From contig JARLGU010000053.1 in NCBI GenBank assembly GCA_031292625.1, positions 62,001 to 126,000 on the forward strand: a DNA stretch of 64,000 bases, given 5' to 3'. Position 1 is the first letter of the stretch, and the number at the start of each line of letters is the position of its first letter. The stretch comes from Capsulimonadaceae bacterium. GTDB taxonomy: Bacteria; Armatimonadota; Armatimonadia; Armatimonadales; Capsulimonadaceae. Made by a program: the position numbers and the translations under genes. The notes beneath the pieces were generated by a model. That model had not been told where the DNA came from and ran no database searches. It saw only the letters and a program-made list of their open reading frames with translations. Shown piece after piece: positions 37,701-43,860 of this stretch.

Positions 37701-38120
37701 AACCTTGTACGCGGATGTGCCGGAATTCAACGAGGCCGCGCTTGGCGGATTTGGCGCATGCAGCGAATCGGGCGACGACCACGTGCTTGGAAGCGTAACG
37801 CCGTAGGTCGGCAGCGTAATGTCCGTCGTCTGCGAAGTTGCGTTATTGACATTGGGCGCGGAAGTCGTCGCCATCGAAACCACGCGTCCATCCGATGTTC
37901 GCGTCAGGTGGCGATTATTCTCGGACGCGTAACGCGCCTGGCTCCTGTGCACGGCCATTAACCTTGCGGTTGACGCTGGCATATTGCCGACAAAAGGAGT
38001 CGCGAGCCGGTTGTAATCAACGGCTTCCGCTACGCCTGAAACAGACGCGGCGGCAATGAGGACCGTAAGCAGAAGACGAGCGGCTCGTTTAAAAATCGAG
38101 AAGGGCGGACAAGAGCGCAT
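25737..38120 (-). CDS. Giant exported repeat protein, larger paralogue (about 4127 residues)
   Basis: The ATG at 38120 begins a signal peptide ('LLLTVLIAAASVSGVAEA') followed by DYNRLATPFV, the same mature N-terminus as the smaller paralogue. Propeller blades ('DPVWSPNEQFIIFASNRTS'), Ig-like strands ('VSIVARLSDRQSGVRAVYL') and the GATase-like domain ('CVLWLSPFTGDQYVE', 'FLAEGGRLMVTGQDVG') follow in the same order. From about nucleotide 32735 to 26340 there are roughly 21 successive beta-sandwich modules of carboxypeptidase-regulatory type, each near 70-110 residues with endings like 'G.YN[IV]...GY'. The C-terminal domain (25737-26330) has 'LYEGWNMIGSPW' and 'APWVGYWVYA'. An additional domain interrupts the propeller at about 36285-36575. 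Composition is dominated by Thr, Ser, Gly, Ala and Val. Its own promoter lies at 38273-38301. The role is unknown; a long fibrous surface protein or adhesin is inferred. No frameshift is seen over 12.4 kb. Confidence 0.87.
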   Translation of the reverse strand: MRSCPPFSIFKRAARLLLTVLIAAASVSGVAEAVDYNRLATPFVGNMPASTARLMAVHRSQARYASENNRHLTRTSDGRVVSMATTSAPNVNNATSQTTDITLPTYGVTLPSTWSSPDSLHAPNPPSAASLNSGTSAYKVWTSASLASYFTTLTSASSDYSSYYAPLPTNIDPVWSPNEQFIIFASNRTSVSISTPTSLYHLFAISASGYASGDSSTLVQVTGLSGEPGIGTSQRWPAFVGTSSTEIVYCDQKTGAASGATAYSHIVNAYLSTSAGYPVIPAGKYSTITTIATSSSSGSVEPNSDFYVQHAVASTSIVVFAGATSANGPYHLYYGNLSGGVVTQITYDAGGAGTNGTSEYDPVLSPKGDLIAFDSNVTPGASAWSYANSKLSTNAAATTGARQVYVTNQTGTLISQLTSAANSYSNITPAWSLTSANSTLNVSANRQYLFFARQASSGSPFGISYLRADETSPGLTVTAALPSNCASSPATAAILDCEGQNNSQASENYTSDSGGWVKLITLTNVTGGTYTLTFGGQTTGAIAYNATAATVQTALAALSTIGTGNVAVTGNAGGPYTITFPNSLYTVVGSMTLTGSLTGANRTVSLTSAFYGVNGATQVDTSQPSDANDPATAGTIPPSSHYQYDCIQPSVSTMQTYPMVAYSTARFVSDDTILNGASLGDTNPIEFMTGSASASFTAISGSWTDNESDSEPTSANALASSDSLPYDLIAGATYASGSSTLGSLNHEVATSQIADVSPPSLLRFSDTTAEIFRIEDTTKQGVATKYIGAGGQVSIVARLSDRQSGVRAVYLQMKDPDSKYQDAAGLEHKVFSHTQASLAGGTNQRATIGEDDEATLLSPANGYLGGNGTGYSGPLYDGAGVNAAEPIMLANAYVTQPNANTEYLGNDRVTQGTVATGSTTLPVAGDGYGAFRPGDTITITQGGGSFTTLVVSVDYTTDTGTTPTATITLYDPIPSGTVIPAFINGLGFYANSNPAAGGTAATVPTATITRNYQRVFDFTGNEIDCQALNIYNATVTDGVAEVSRTAMRPPANTTRGYILGGPTTSSFDTAGTVDLAGTGSEGTTYAFDSSSPYNYVTPRWAPGKSDNTNWGGYDGNEPNFNVKSQAYWIPMWPLQTTTTTTCTPGLAGSSISLTVSGITGFEPGDIVVLKDNGSGGTNEFVELQISSSFDASTAYNSTTSTGVIPATVVNTGTSGGGLFQSGATLYEKQSAGGGVKFMTTLTTPSTGSDFYLDLIAFDNSYYPAPYNVEDAANATLSSTNRLYNWRIYDNVDGFTTQAFSQVNGILVVNDHALPQKFFGGTFGANNTRNIPQLVYGAESYITDIDTSFNDATYTNKTLYNSNGLSPNGYTDEVGNKITLRPPACLPDWAINYALGTGKPPFVTPIVDTSNDGFATVANPAAAAANNIYGPGYANGLGVNSYVDYPQSPSGSHQTSVQYVTRNANPALYTNSNYEEIDQNSSPLAPSQKYDIWRVLSRGPITDAVLNAYAPRVQQQPPVPGDANNPDQNYNNVVVADKCVLWLSPFTGDQYVENGGLSDSSTQTSLLNFLAEGGRLMVTGQDVGYALTGGSTTASDTLYNTYLGASYTSDVSPNAATLDYQAKMSANAFDYLSNDAWPNYKHSGFYVSNGNVGGTVTYTYTAPSAIGTYVSNNYNADYEGAFTDFSDGSPNTYLRATSNTNNLIDQFSLVSTTNSHQELQGDNGSVNNGVIFTGDPLAGYLGTGTDPSSAYITVYGSFGFETISQNVSLLGTGAHAYSFYSNNQRTNLLHNLVCFLRTGKITGTVLVNNTGSQPIQGATVSAKMSGGVTGPSGLSSTKMSFTGTSDSSGNFEIDGLPTGSWDITATAKIGTLNTYNHQTDLDVELHGGDSRSLTFSIDEPTVTATVKVTDTYGNAISGANVILTESDGANTNPNTYSAATDVTGVATMSGVVPGTYQVDIPTSNSSAANYNTVTINNTTYVGYHSSTLNTPTYVAISPSGYCFFANTPAPTAADLAAATFSTMPIPITMWQAPLSDFQVEIEDEDDGTFKTGVTVTLTNTQTTLVGPYTATTTGSTPYPADFSGTIAVVPGTYNITLPNLTSTFNLVVDSSVNLNNFTIASTTTSPLVIKVHRPLTVFVYNSTNNTGLANAAVTLTLLDSSGKATTTTYTGTTDATGYATISGAPLTGSFNVTATGLAAYAQLVNTTQPSPYAITLAGNGSNYYLGTAASGTELALPLPIALVPILTVPILVEDSVSSNPIAGATVSLIDTSVTPAVTYPSGGATTAATGIASIASVPKGDTFQITASATNYASFTSNATSTPATQVISTNGQITVKLAPTFTFKAYVFDESNSTGVGAAVVTLTATDGSATFMQTTSTTSLGYATFANLPAGTYNIAITATGYTMDPADTVSAVSITGAETLNFAMRVGVTTPVTFNVSNKDTAALLSNAVISLGGTGAPATYSGNTSSGVLALSSVEVGTYTLTVSLANYKTYTATVTISTSTSTLFIALQPLLVATVQLLDANNNYAGIAGGNVTMTGSDGTVYTGTPDSTVTGLYDFGTSSTPLIPSDDTYTVNVTNALTIGYQTPATVTQYVNSSTAFPISIYMQELVPSAVISLYDEKQLAFPPNALTGATVTLTESDGLGTNFYTGTADTVNGKYDFSNVASGKYNIGVSLPGYSEDPSTTYPVTGVTISQALPNHTVAMTNPVSTASVVVNVTDSATGSGITGAIVTLTAATGISYSGETTSGQVTLTGVTMATAYTVSISSNGMGYVGFTPVAYTLPTLPTGTTSVTLNYTLTPYVSVYVYNASTNAALPGATITIAPTAGGTNYTGTTATTGYPGYATVTGVPFGATYNITASLAGYGSVTLSSKSIAASAGNYSFSIGLTQVGTVTITVKNLDSGATISGASVFLSGADGTTYPSTGSVLTNASGIATISNVPVGSSYSLYASATGYKSGSSSPISVTTSANATILLSPLYSAQVKVTNSSGAPVNGAVVTLWELNSSGKVDGVTYSAVSGAGGYNGYATLTNVPYLGAASSYSYALEVIDVPSYAPYYITSSTTPALPAITSTTPTIGVTLTSTATVTAQVVDSATSDGISGATVTLTPSSTATTSASDLTTPSALSATTNSSGIATFTYVVPSTYTGSPYTNLTYTVATTPSYHTSATRTVTINSDGSTYTDTSTSTTASYPITLSVSSTVTFVVKDGSTALTDATVTVTPPNDTVGGANDIVAKYSSSVGAYVANIPGVSGTYTVTVADAGYLTDSSTFSLTTSSYTGTVSLVESEIEGTVTNSATSLVSGPISGATATVTTTTGTLTGTTDASGIFVLSSAPAGGRILAGATYTVTITASGYATNTTASATIRPAPTSNSGTANTDGTGPENINYTAPPTIAISPGNQNVNVTVVDGSTVLTDSTTTVTVTDPNGAGHKAALTSGVYVASVPVLAGTYTILVDNTAGYLTDTETIPNMFATVGTPYSKTVTLIPSEIIGTVTNASTSPLAGQAVSGATVSLLTAASPTALTATTDSSGSFVLKSLPAGGRIAASVTYSAANSDALTVTATNYTSATASVTTVSSPTSTNEAPNTYTPTGSTTTVGQNINYPTPNPITLTPASQTVTVTVKDGSTALSDATVTITPPGATFGGTSDIQATPSTTAGSYVATVPVVSGTYTVTVGDTGYLTDTSTFTYTTLSTPITHAVSLVELGMVVTVESTSGTPISGVKLVLSSTSTSVTTRTVTTGSTGVVSFYSGATTASRLPKNTLFTLTATPLTPYAAASKSVTLTDIGSTNGVANTSTTTPNPLPVTLKLSAATTATVFGLVSCPTTLYSASHAVPATQAATVTLASTDDLGNAITYSTTTTAATTGPDGSASNYSITVPLTGSQNGTAPAAYTVTVTDPYYVGNSPLTASTGLTVTGATRQDATLTPVYNFATVANPNYPASSSNPYTMQMLSEPYDFTDGLSLSDRFGANLVSGQKIAWWDGYSQSWVFPTTLTRGEAFWIRLQNLNSLTSYSAASIALLGTYTKISSETSPAQITLYEGWNMIGSPWDKSVTASSGFTVSDLYGTIHTWSDAIGTSNLVSPTFYTFPGSSPDYTTVDMTSGTLAPWVGYWVYAYTYCKLLVKSP
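26340..32735 (-). repeat. Protein-level array of about 21 carboxypeptidase-regulatory-like modules
   Basis: Counted by eye in the translated sequence. The modules are diverged from each other, so this is not a DNA tandem repeat. Three late modules of the type 'VKDGSTAL[TS]DATVT[VI]TPP' alternate with two of the type 'SEI[EI]GTVTN', which points to duplication of a two-module unit within the array. Confidence 0.75.
36285..36575 (-). other. Inserted phage-virion-type repeat domain in the larger giant protein
   Basis: Roughly 95 residues with 'GGTYTLTFGGQTTGAIAYN', 'VQTALAALSTIGTGNVAVTG' and 'GGPYTITF' sit between 'SENYTSDSG' and 'VNGATQVDTS'. The smaller paralogue reads straight through this position. 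The module type is common in phage tail and bacterial surface proteins. Edges are approximate. Confidence 0.65.
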
Positions 38121-38272
38121 ATTTTTGTGTTCCAACGCCGATAAACTAAAGAAATGCGAGTCAGAGGACCGCGCAGCGCGTCCAGGATAAGATGGCGCCT
38201 GCAGGCAGTGGAGACTTTGGCCCATCTTTGGGTTGACTCAGATCACGGATTTGACATTTTTTGAACGATGAC

Positions 38273-38301
38273 ATTATATCACGCAGCAACCGGGTAGGCA
38301 A
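38273..38301 (-). promoter_or_regulatory. Promoter of the larger giant-protein gene
   Basis: Minus strand TTGCCT (38296-38301), 17-base spacer, perfect TATAAT (38273-38278). Both hexamers, the spacing and the preceding GGC are identical to the promoter of the smaller paralogue. The leader to the ATG at 38120 is about 145 bases. Confidence 0.7.
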
Positions 38302-38373
38302 GCCCCGCCCCGCTGCACCAACCAATCACCAAATCCCTATTCCATGATAGACGACGAAATCCAGCCCAATGTT

Positions 38374-39924
38374 TCATGCCGGCTTTTGTGAAAGCGTCGC
38401 CGGACCGTCGACGCGCAACAAGACAAACGATAACACGGCAGACAACGTGAGCAGAATGGCGCTCGCGCAGAACGGACTAATGTGCGAGATATGCGGCGCG
38501 GCCGAGAAATGATCGTACAGCCAACCGCCGATTAAACTTCCGGTCAAAACGCCAATTCCCTGCGCCGTACTCACCGCTCCGATCACCGTGCCTCGCTGGT
38601 TCTGGCGGCAGACTGTCGTCAGCAGCGCCATCCATGCCGGAAACGCAATTACGAAGCCGAGTCCGAGCAGAGCGCCTGCCACCGCCATCGACGATTCCTT
38701 CATATGCGGCTGCCCATACATAATAATGAGCGCCCACATCCCAACCGTACACAACACAAACCCCAGCCGGACCGAGCGCACCTTGCCCCAGAAATCGGCG
38801 ACATACCCCAGCGGCACCGCAAGCGCGCCAACGACGAACGCCGGCATCAAAATAAGCTTGCCGAATTCCGTCTCAGATACATTGAGTTCGTCCAGCGCGA
38901 ATATCTTCACGAGAAGTGCAATACATCCGATGCCGAGGAAGGCCGTGAATGCAAGCACGAGCATCTCCGGCACCGTCTTGATCGCGTCGACGAACGACTT
39001 CCACGTCACGGGAGCCGCGTGCGCGTCGAGATCGTCCGCGTCATCGCCTACCTCTAGCGAGTTCGTTGTCGATCGAATCGACAGAACCGCGACGATCGTG
39101 GCCAAACCAAAGAGCAGCGATGCGAAGTAGAACGACGGGTAGTAGTGGCTGGGCAAGAAAATAGAGATGTCTGGGCCGCCTACATGCGCATGAAACGTAT
39201 TGACGAGTGCCGAGTGCGTCGTATGGTGATCGCGGATTGCCTCGAATTGGCGCGCAATCCTAAGGGCGTGTTCTTGAAACGCCGTTCGCAAGCGCCGGCC
39301 GATCGCCAAGAGTTGATGCTTTAGTCCAGCCTCCCCGGAAAGGATCGGGCCGAACGTGTCGTTTGCCCACCCGCCGACAAGAAAGCCAAGGGCGAGACCA
39401 ATGATATACGTGACGTTCAACAAGCTCATCGCCGACGCCCGCTTCTCTTTGCGGACCACGTCGCCGACGTAGGCGAACATTGCGGGCCATAGCGCCGCCG
39501 CTCCCGCGCCGTCCAGCAAACGCAGGAACGCAAACATGCAGAGGTAGCCAACATTATAGCTGTGCGGTTTGTAGGGAATAAGGATCGTGATGATCGGCGT
39601 AATGATCGTCACCGACGGGCCAATCACCATCAAGGCTTTACGGCCCACGCGATCCGCGAGCACGCCGAACGGCCCCTTGAAGAAAATCTCGCTCACAAAG
39701 AACGGCACCATGACCCATGTCATGACAATCGCGCTGATGCCAAGACCGTTCTTGCAGTAAACCTGAAACGCCGAATTGTTGATAACTGCGTAGCCGAGTT
39801 CCGCGAACGCCGCGATTGCCGCTACAGGCAACGTCAATGCAAGCCACCCGGCTTCTTTCGCGCGCGCCTTTTGCGGCGCGGGGCCGTCGGCGACCACAAC
39901 GTTGGACGTCTCATATGCTTTCAA
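38374..39924 (-). CDS. MFS transporter with enlarged central loop
   Basis: The 516-residue membrane protein has about 12 hydrophobic segments and the MFS loop motif 'GVLADRVGRKALM' after the second helix, with the matching 'GYVADFWGKVR' in the second half. A loop of about 70 mostly polar residues interrupts the first half after 'FLVGGWAND' ('EHALRIARQFEAIRDHH...'), and a second acidic stretch (DDADDLDAH) precedes helix 7. The substrate cannot be assigned. The start is a TTG at 39924 that directly follows the TAA of the upstream oxidoreductase, with AGAGGT about 11 bases before it. No ATG occurs until after the first helix, so TTG is well supported. Coupling to the oxidoreductase suggests uptake of a sugar-like compound that it oxidises. 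Confidence 0.85.
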   Translation of the reverse strand: MKAYETSNVVVADGPAPQKARAKEAGWLALTLPVAAIAAFAELGYAVINNSAFQVYCKNGLGISAIVMTWVMVPFFVSEIFFKGPFGVLADRVGRKALMVIGPSVTIITPIITILIPYKPHSYNVGYLCMFAFLRLLDGAGAAALWPAMFAYVGDVVRKEKRASAMSLLNVTYIIGLALGFLVGGWANDTFGPILSGEAGLKHQLLAIGRRLRTAFQEHALRIARQFEAIRDHHTTHSALVNTFHAHVGGPDISIFLPSHYYPSFYFASLLFGLATIVAVLSIRSTTNSLEVGDDADDLDAHAAPVTWKSFVDAIKTVPEMLVLAFTAFLGIGCIALLVKIFALDELNVSETEFGKLILMPAFVVGALAVPLGYVADFWGKVRSVRLGFVLCTVGMWALIIMYGQPHMKESSMAVAGALLGLGFVIAFPAWMALLTTVCRQNQRGTVIGAVSTAQGIGVLTGSLIGGWLYDHFSAAPHISHISPFCASAILLTLSAVLSFVLLRVDGPATLSQKPA

Positions 39925-40992
39925 TTACAGATAGACCTCTTTGCCAGTTTCCGAAGATTCATACAGCGCATCCAGAATTCGCGCCACAACGAGACCCTCT
40001 TCGCCAGGAACCGGCGACGGCTTGCCGGACGCGATTGCATCGATGAAGGAACGGATCTCGCCCTCGTGCCAGACATTCGGCTTGAGCCCAAATTGCGTCG
40101 TATCCGTGAGCATGCCCGATTCTTCACGATAGAGCCTGGTTTCGGCGATGTCCCGAGGGTTCAGGTACGCCCCGCCCTCCGTGCCAACAAGCTGCGTATA
40201 AAACTCATCCTTCGCAATATTTGCCGCGAATGACGATTCCAGCACGATGGTCGCCCCGCTTTTGAACCGGATCAGCCCCACCGCATAATCCTCGACCGTA
40301 AACTTTTTCGGGTCCCACTGGCCAAGAAGGCCGACGACGCCCTCGCGATTTCCAAACTTAACGAACGTCTGTCCACTGACGCTGGCCGGCTCCGGATGCC
40401 CCATCAGCCACAAGGTCAAATCCAGAATGTGCACGCCGATATCGATAAGCGGACCGCCGCCCTGCTTGTCCTTCTGCGTGAACACGCCCCAGGAAGGAAT
40501 TCCCCGCCGGCGCAACGCGTGGCAACGAGCGTGGTAAATCTCGCCCAGCTTGCCGTCGTCGACCATCCGCTTAACCGCCGTCGCCCCCGTGCTGAAGCGC
40601 ATGCAGTAGCCGACTTGCAGTTTCTTTCCCGCTTGATGCGCCGCGTCAACCATTGCCGCGCCTTCAATGGCGTCGAGCGCAATCGGCTTCTCCACAAAGA
40701 CATGTTTGCCGGCCGCAAACGCGTCTATCGCGGGCTGCTTGTGCAAATAATTGGGCGTGCAAACGACAACAGCATCCAGGTCATCGAGAGCGAGGAGATC
40801 GCGGTAGTCGTGAAAAGTGCGCGGAACCTTGAAGCGCTCCGCCGTCGCCTGCACGGAAGCGTCGTTGACATCGGCCAGCGCCAAGATGTCGACCAGGCCT
40901 TCATCGCGAAGCTTCTGATAGACGGGAAGGTGATGGTTCTGCGCGATCGCTCCAGCGCCGATAAACCCGATGCCAATAGGACGCGTGCTCAT
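39925..40992 (-). CDS. Gfo/Idh/MocA family NAD(P)-dependent oxidoreductase
   Basis: The 355-residue enzyme begins with a Rossmann motif 'IGFIGAGAIAQNHHLP', has 'EKPIALD' (the family's EKP with catalytic-site Lys) near 95-102 and 'GGPLIDIGVHILDLTLWLMG' in the second domain. These features are typical of dehydrogenases of myo-inositol, glucose derivatives or other sugars. The exact substrate is unknown. Start ATG at 40992; length normal. The gene ends one base before the TTG start of the MFS transporter, so the two are co-translated. pgk lies 95 bases upstream on the same strand, separated by an inverted repeat. Confidence 0.9.
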   Translation of the reverse strand: MSTRPIGIGFIGAGAIAQNHHLPVYQKLRDEGLVDILALADVNDASVQATAERFKVPRTFHDYRDLLALDDLDAVVVCTPNYLHKQPAIDAFAAGKHVFVEKPIALDAIEGAAMVDAAHQAGKKLQVGYCMRFSTGATAVKRMVDDGKLGEIYHARCHALRRRGIPSWGVFTQKDKQGGGPLIDIGVHILDLTLWLMGHPEPASVSGQTFVKFGNREGVVGLLGQWDPKKFTVEDYAVGLIRFKSGATIVLESSFAANIAKDEFYTQLVGTEGGAYLNPRDIAETRLYREESGMLTDTTQFGLKPNVWHEGEIRSFIDAIASGKPSPVPGEEGLVVARILDALYESSETGKEVYL

Positions 40993-41014
40993 GAGAAGTT
41001 TTCTCTTGGCCGAA

Positions 41015-41053
41015 AGGACCTGCCCCGCGCAAATCGCGTACGATGCAGGTCCT
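41015..41053 (-). terminator. Long hairpin after pgk, possible terminator
   Basis: AGGACCTGC (41015-41023) pairs with GCAGGTCCT (41045-41053); the loop has inner CGCG/CGCG pairing. It lies 35 bases past the pgk stop. No T-run follows, so read-through into the oxidoreductase gene is possible. Confidence 0.4.
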
Positions 41054-41087
41054 CGGCGTAAATCGAATGGACTAGGCCATCCGTATC

Positions 41088-42299
41088 CTACTTGTCTTCC
41101 AACGCCGCGACGCCCGGAAGGACCTTGCCTTCCAGGAACTCAAGGGATGCGCCGCCGCCGGTCGAAATATGCGAGATGCGATCGGCAAAGCCCAGCTTTT
41201 CAACCGCAGCCGCCGAGTCCCCGCCGCCGACGATCGACGTTCCGTTGCCATCGGCCAACGCCTGCGCAATGCCGCGAGTGCCGACCGCGAACGCATCGAT
41301 CTCGAAAATGCCCGCTGGACCATTCCAGATGACCAGCTTGGCCGTCTTAATGATGCTGGCGAACTCCACGATCGTCTTCGGGCCGATATCGACGCCTTCC
41401 CAGTCGGCCGGAATCGCATCGATTGCCACGGTCTTCGTGTTCAGCTTCGATGTATCGGCTTCAAACGGATTACCGTCGACCACGACTACGTCCACGGGAA
41501 GCTTGATCTTGCCGCCGGCCTCCGCCAGAACGCGCTTGGCGAAGTCGATATTGGTTGAATCAAGCAAGGACTTTCCGATTTCGTACCCCTGGGCCTTCAG
41601 GAAAGTGTACGCCATTCCGCCGCCAATAATCAACGTGTCTACCTTGGGCAGAAGGTTCTCGATTACCGCGATCTTGTCCTTCACCTTCGCGCCGCCGAGA
41701 ATGGCGACGAACGGGTGGGCGGGATTCTCTAACGCGCCGCCGAGATAGACGAGCTCTTTCTGCATCAGGTAGCCCGCCACGGCCGGCTTGCCCTGAGCTT
41801 CGAGGACCTTCGCAATGCCTTCGGTGGATGCGTGGGCGCGGTGGGCGGCTCCAAACGCATCGTTAACATAGGCATCCGCAAGCGCGGCAAGGGCCTTGGA
41901 GAACTCGGGATCGTTCTTTTCTTCTTCCGCGTGGTAACGGAGGTTCTCAAGCAAAACGGCCTGGCCTGGCTTGAGGGCGTCAACCGCTTTTTGAGCCTCT
42001 GGGCCAATGCAGTCCGCCGCGAGCGCGACCGGTTGGCCGAGCAACTCGCCAAGGCGCGCGGCCGCTGGAGCCAAAGTGTATTTGGGATTGACGGTTCCCT
42101 TGGGGCGTCCGAGGTGAGATGCCAAAATGACCTTGGCATTCTTCGCCAACAGCGACTTGATCGTCGGCAGCGCGGCCCGAATGCGACGGTCGTCAGTTAT
42201 CGCGCCGGTGTCGTCCTGCGGGACGTTGAAGTCGACGCGCACGAATACCCGCTTGCCCGTGAGGTCGACATCGTCTACGGTCTTCTTGTTGAAACCCAT
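41088..42299 (-). CDS. pgk: Phosphoglycerate kinase
   Basis: The 403-residue glycolytic enzyme converts 1,3-bisphosphoglycerate and ADP to 3-phosphoglycerate and ATP. It shows '[13 protein letters not shown]', 'ASHLGRPKG', '[12 protein letters not shown]', '[13 protein letters not shown]', 'WNGPAGIFE' and the nucleotide-binding end '[14 protein letters not shown]' with '[14 protein letters not shown]'. Every catalytic signature is intact and length is normal. Start ATG at 42299 with AGGAG ahead of it. Neither gap nor tpi is adjacent; the neighbour upstream is a small hypothetical gene 206 bases away. Confidence 0.98.
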   Translation of the reverse strand: MGFNKKTVDDVDLTGKRVFVRVDFNVPQDDTGAITDDRRIRAALPTIKSLLAKNAKVILASHLGRPKGTVNPKYTLAPAAARLGELLGQPVALAADCIGPEAQKAVDALKPGQAVLLENLRYHAEEEKNDPEFSKALAALADAYVNDAFGAAHRAHASTEGIAKVLEAQGKPAVAGYLMQKELVYLGGALENPAHPFVAILGGAKVKDKIAVIENLLPKVDTLIIGGGMAYTFLKAQGYEIGKSLLDSTNIDFAKRVLAEAGGKIKLPVDVVVVDGNPFEADTSKLNTKTVAIDAIPADWEGVDIGPKTIVEFASIIKTAKLVIWNGPAGIFEIDAFAVGTRGIAQALADGNGTSIVGGGDSAAAVEKLGFADRISHISTGGGASLEFLEGKVLPGVAALEDK

Positions 42300-42505
42300 C
42301 TATCTCTCCTATGGTAGACCCTGAGACGTCCTTGAGACGTTGATCGCCTCTGGACGAAGGGGAAAATAGCCGCCAAAAGTATACCCGATCAGGCGCCCCA
42401 TCATACTCAGGGCAACCAGGCGAGACGAGGCCGGCGTTGGGGAGAACGGTCCGGCGGCGCGCGCCGCGAACACGCATCGGAGAGAGCAAGCCGGGAGGGC
42501 GAGGC

Positions 42506-43027
42506 TCACGCCACTGGATCCACCGAATACACGGCCTGGCTGATCCTTGAGATGAGGCTGATCAAGGTGCCGTCGTCATGAGCCAGCAACTCTTGAATCG
42601 TTCTGGGGAGAAAAACGGCCTCAAAGCGGTCCATCTGACACGATGCATCCGCGGCGACGTCATAGACCAGCGCCGCATCCTCGCCCAAACTCGCGCGGAT
42701 CGTTGGCGCGTGATCGTAATAGTGGGCTAGGAACCAGGCGCGCAAGGCCAGATACTCGAGCTCAATCGTGCTGGTCGCGCCATACTGAGCCGCGGAACAG
42801 AGCAGGTGAGTAAACTTTTCAAACTTCTCAACGAACACATCCCACGACGCGCTCCGCGGATTCGCCTTACGAAGCAGCCGCTCGCGGCGAGCCCTGGCGG
42901 ATGCCGGCGCCGCGCCCAGGATTCCCCGGCGGCCCAGGCGGCCGTTGCGCAGGGGCCGTCTTGCCGATTCGACGAAGGATATGCCGTACTTCACGCCTTG
43001 TTCGGAAATATCGCCTTGCTCGCTCAT
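42506..43027 (-). CDS. Hypothetical protein, cotranscribed with a DUF1844 gene
   Basis: The 173-residue protein is not recognised. Its first 60 residues are basic and Arg/Ala-rich (likely disordered). The rest is helical, with 'WDVFVEKFEKFTHLLCSA' and a last helix 'DDGTLISLISRISQAVYSV'. There is no signal peptide or membrane segment. Start ATG at 43027 has AGGA seven bases upstream and lies only nine bases below the DUF1844 stop, so the pair form an operon. Confidence 0.65.
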   Translation of the reverse strand: MSEQGDISEQGVKYGISFVESARRPLRNGRLGRRGILGAAPASARARRERLLRKANPRSASWDVFVEKFEKFTHLLCSAAQYGATSTIELEYLALRAWFLAHYYDHAPTIRASLGEDAALVYDVAADASCQMDRFEAVFLPRTIQELLAHDDGTLISLISRISQAVYSVDPVA

Positions 43028-43036
43028 GAGTTGTTC

Positions 43037-43480
43037 CTAGGCGCCATCGCCAGAAGCCATTTGGGACTGCGTAACGAAGTTCAGGCGAAGATCGGTCAGC
43101 ACCCGTCGCACATCCTGCTTGATCCGATCGTCCAGCGCCGCTCCCGGCGTGTCGAGCACGCCAGCCAGCGCGGCAACACAATCGATCGCGACTCGTGCTT
43201 GGGCGAGATCGCGAACCGCCTTGCCAGTGCTCGGATCGGAGATCAGGCCGAGCTGTTGGAAGGCGTTCATTTGAAGCAGGCCCAACGCGTACAAGGCCAA
43301 CTGATAGGTGGTATGCGGTTCGCCGCCCGTACCCTCGCTCGGCAATGCGCCGTCGCCGGTTTCCTCGGGCGTTTCGGACGGATCCACAACGGCGGCATCG
43401 TCCTCGACAGCGGCGCGACGCTTGTCAACGAAGGTGAAGCCTTCTTCTTGCGATTGGTCTTTGGCGGATTCTTCCGGCAT
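43037..43480 (-). CDS. DUF1844 domain protein
   Basis: The 147-residue product has an acidic, Pro/Glu-rich N-terminal 50 residues. Its C-terminal half has the DUF1844 pattern: 'FQQLGLISDPSTGKAVRDLAQARVAIDC' then 'LDDRIKQDVRRVLTDLRLNFV'. The family is small, cytoplasmic and of unknown function, seen in Acidobacteria, Planctomycetes, Armatimonadota and relatives. The ATG at 43480 is chosen over an upstream GTG because the N-terminal part beyond it has no family support. Confidence 0.82.
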   Translation of the reverse strand: MPEESAKDQSQEEGFTFVDKRRAAVEDDAAVVDPSETPEETGDGALPSEGTGGEPHTTYQLALYALGLLQMNAFQQLGLISDPSTGKAVRDLAQARVAIDCVAALAGVLDTPGAALDDRIKQDVRRVLTDLRLNFVTQSQMASGDGA

Positions 43481-43860
43481 GTTGTCGGTGTCCCTATGTC
43501 CGATTGCTTGGGAAAGTCCCAGCACAATTCTTAATGCTTAGCGAAAACCGGCACGCCGCAACGCGCCTCGTTTGTGAAAATATCTTGCCGCATCCAATAC
43601 ACGATGGTTCCGGTTAATGCAGCATGGCGATTAGCGCCGCAAGTGCTGCTCGACAATAGCCGTGCCAGGCGTTCAGAGGGAAGAACGCATCTCGCGCGGC
43701 CCGTCAAGCGGGCGCGAGGTCATTGTATCACAAGTCGGCGCGGTGATTCAATATAACGAAGACGATCTTTCGCAAGGAAAATTATGACGACCTCTTCGCA
43801 GTCAGACTCATGTGCATTGTCCGCCGCGCACCGGCGAGCCCTTCGCCGGGAGCTTGGCGC
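43481..43860. other. Gene-free stretch before the DUF1844 pair
   Basis: No convincing gene. It contains the hairpin at 43831-43849 at the downstream side of the alpha-galactosidase-like gene; the promoter for the DUF1844 gene should lie here but no clear hexamer pair was found. Confidence 0.35.
43831..43849 (-). terminator. Hairpin after the GH36-like gene
   Basis: CCGGCGA and TCGCCGG form a perfect 7-bp stem around a 5-base loop, 12 bases past the stop codon. No T-run follows. Confidence 0.4.
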
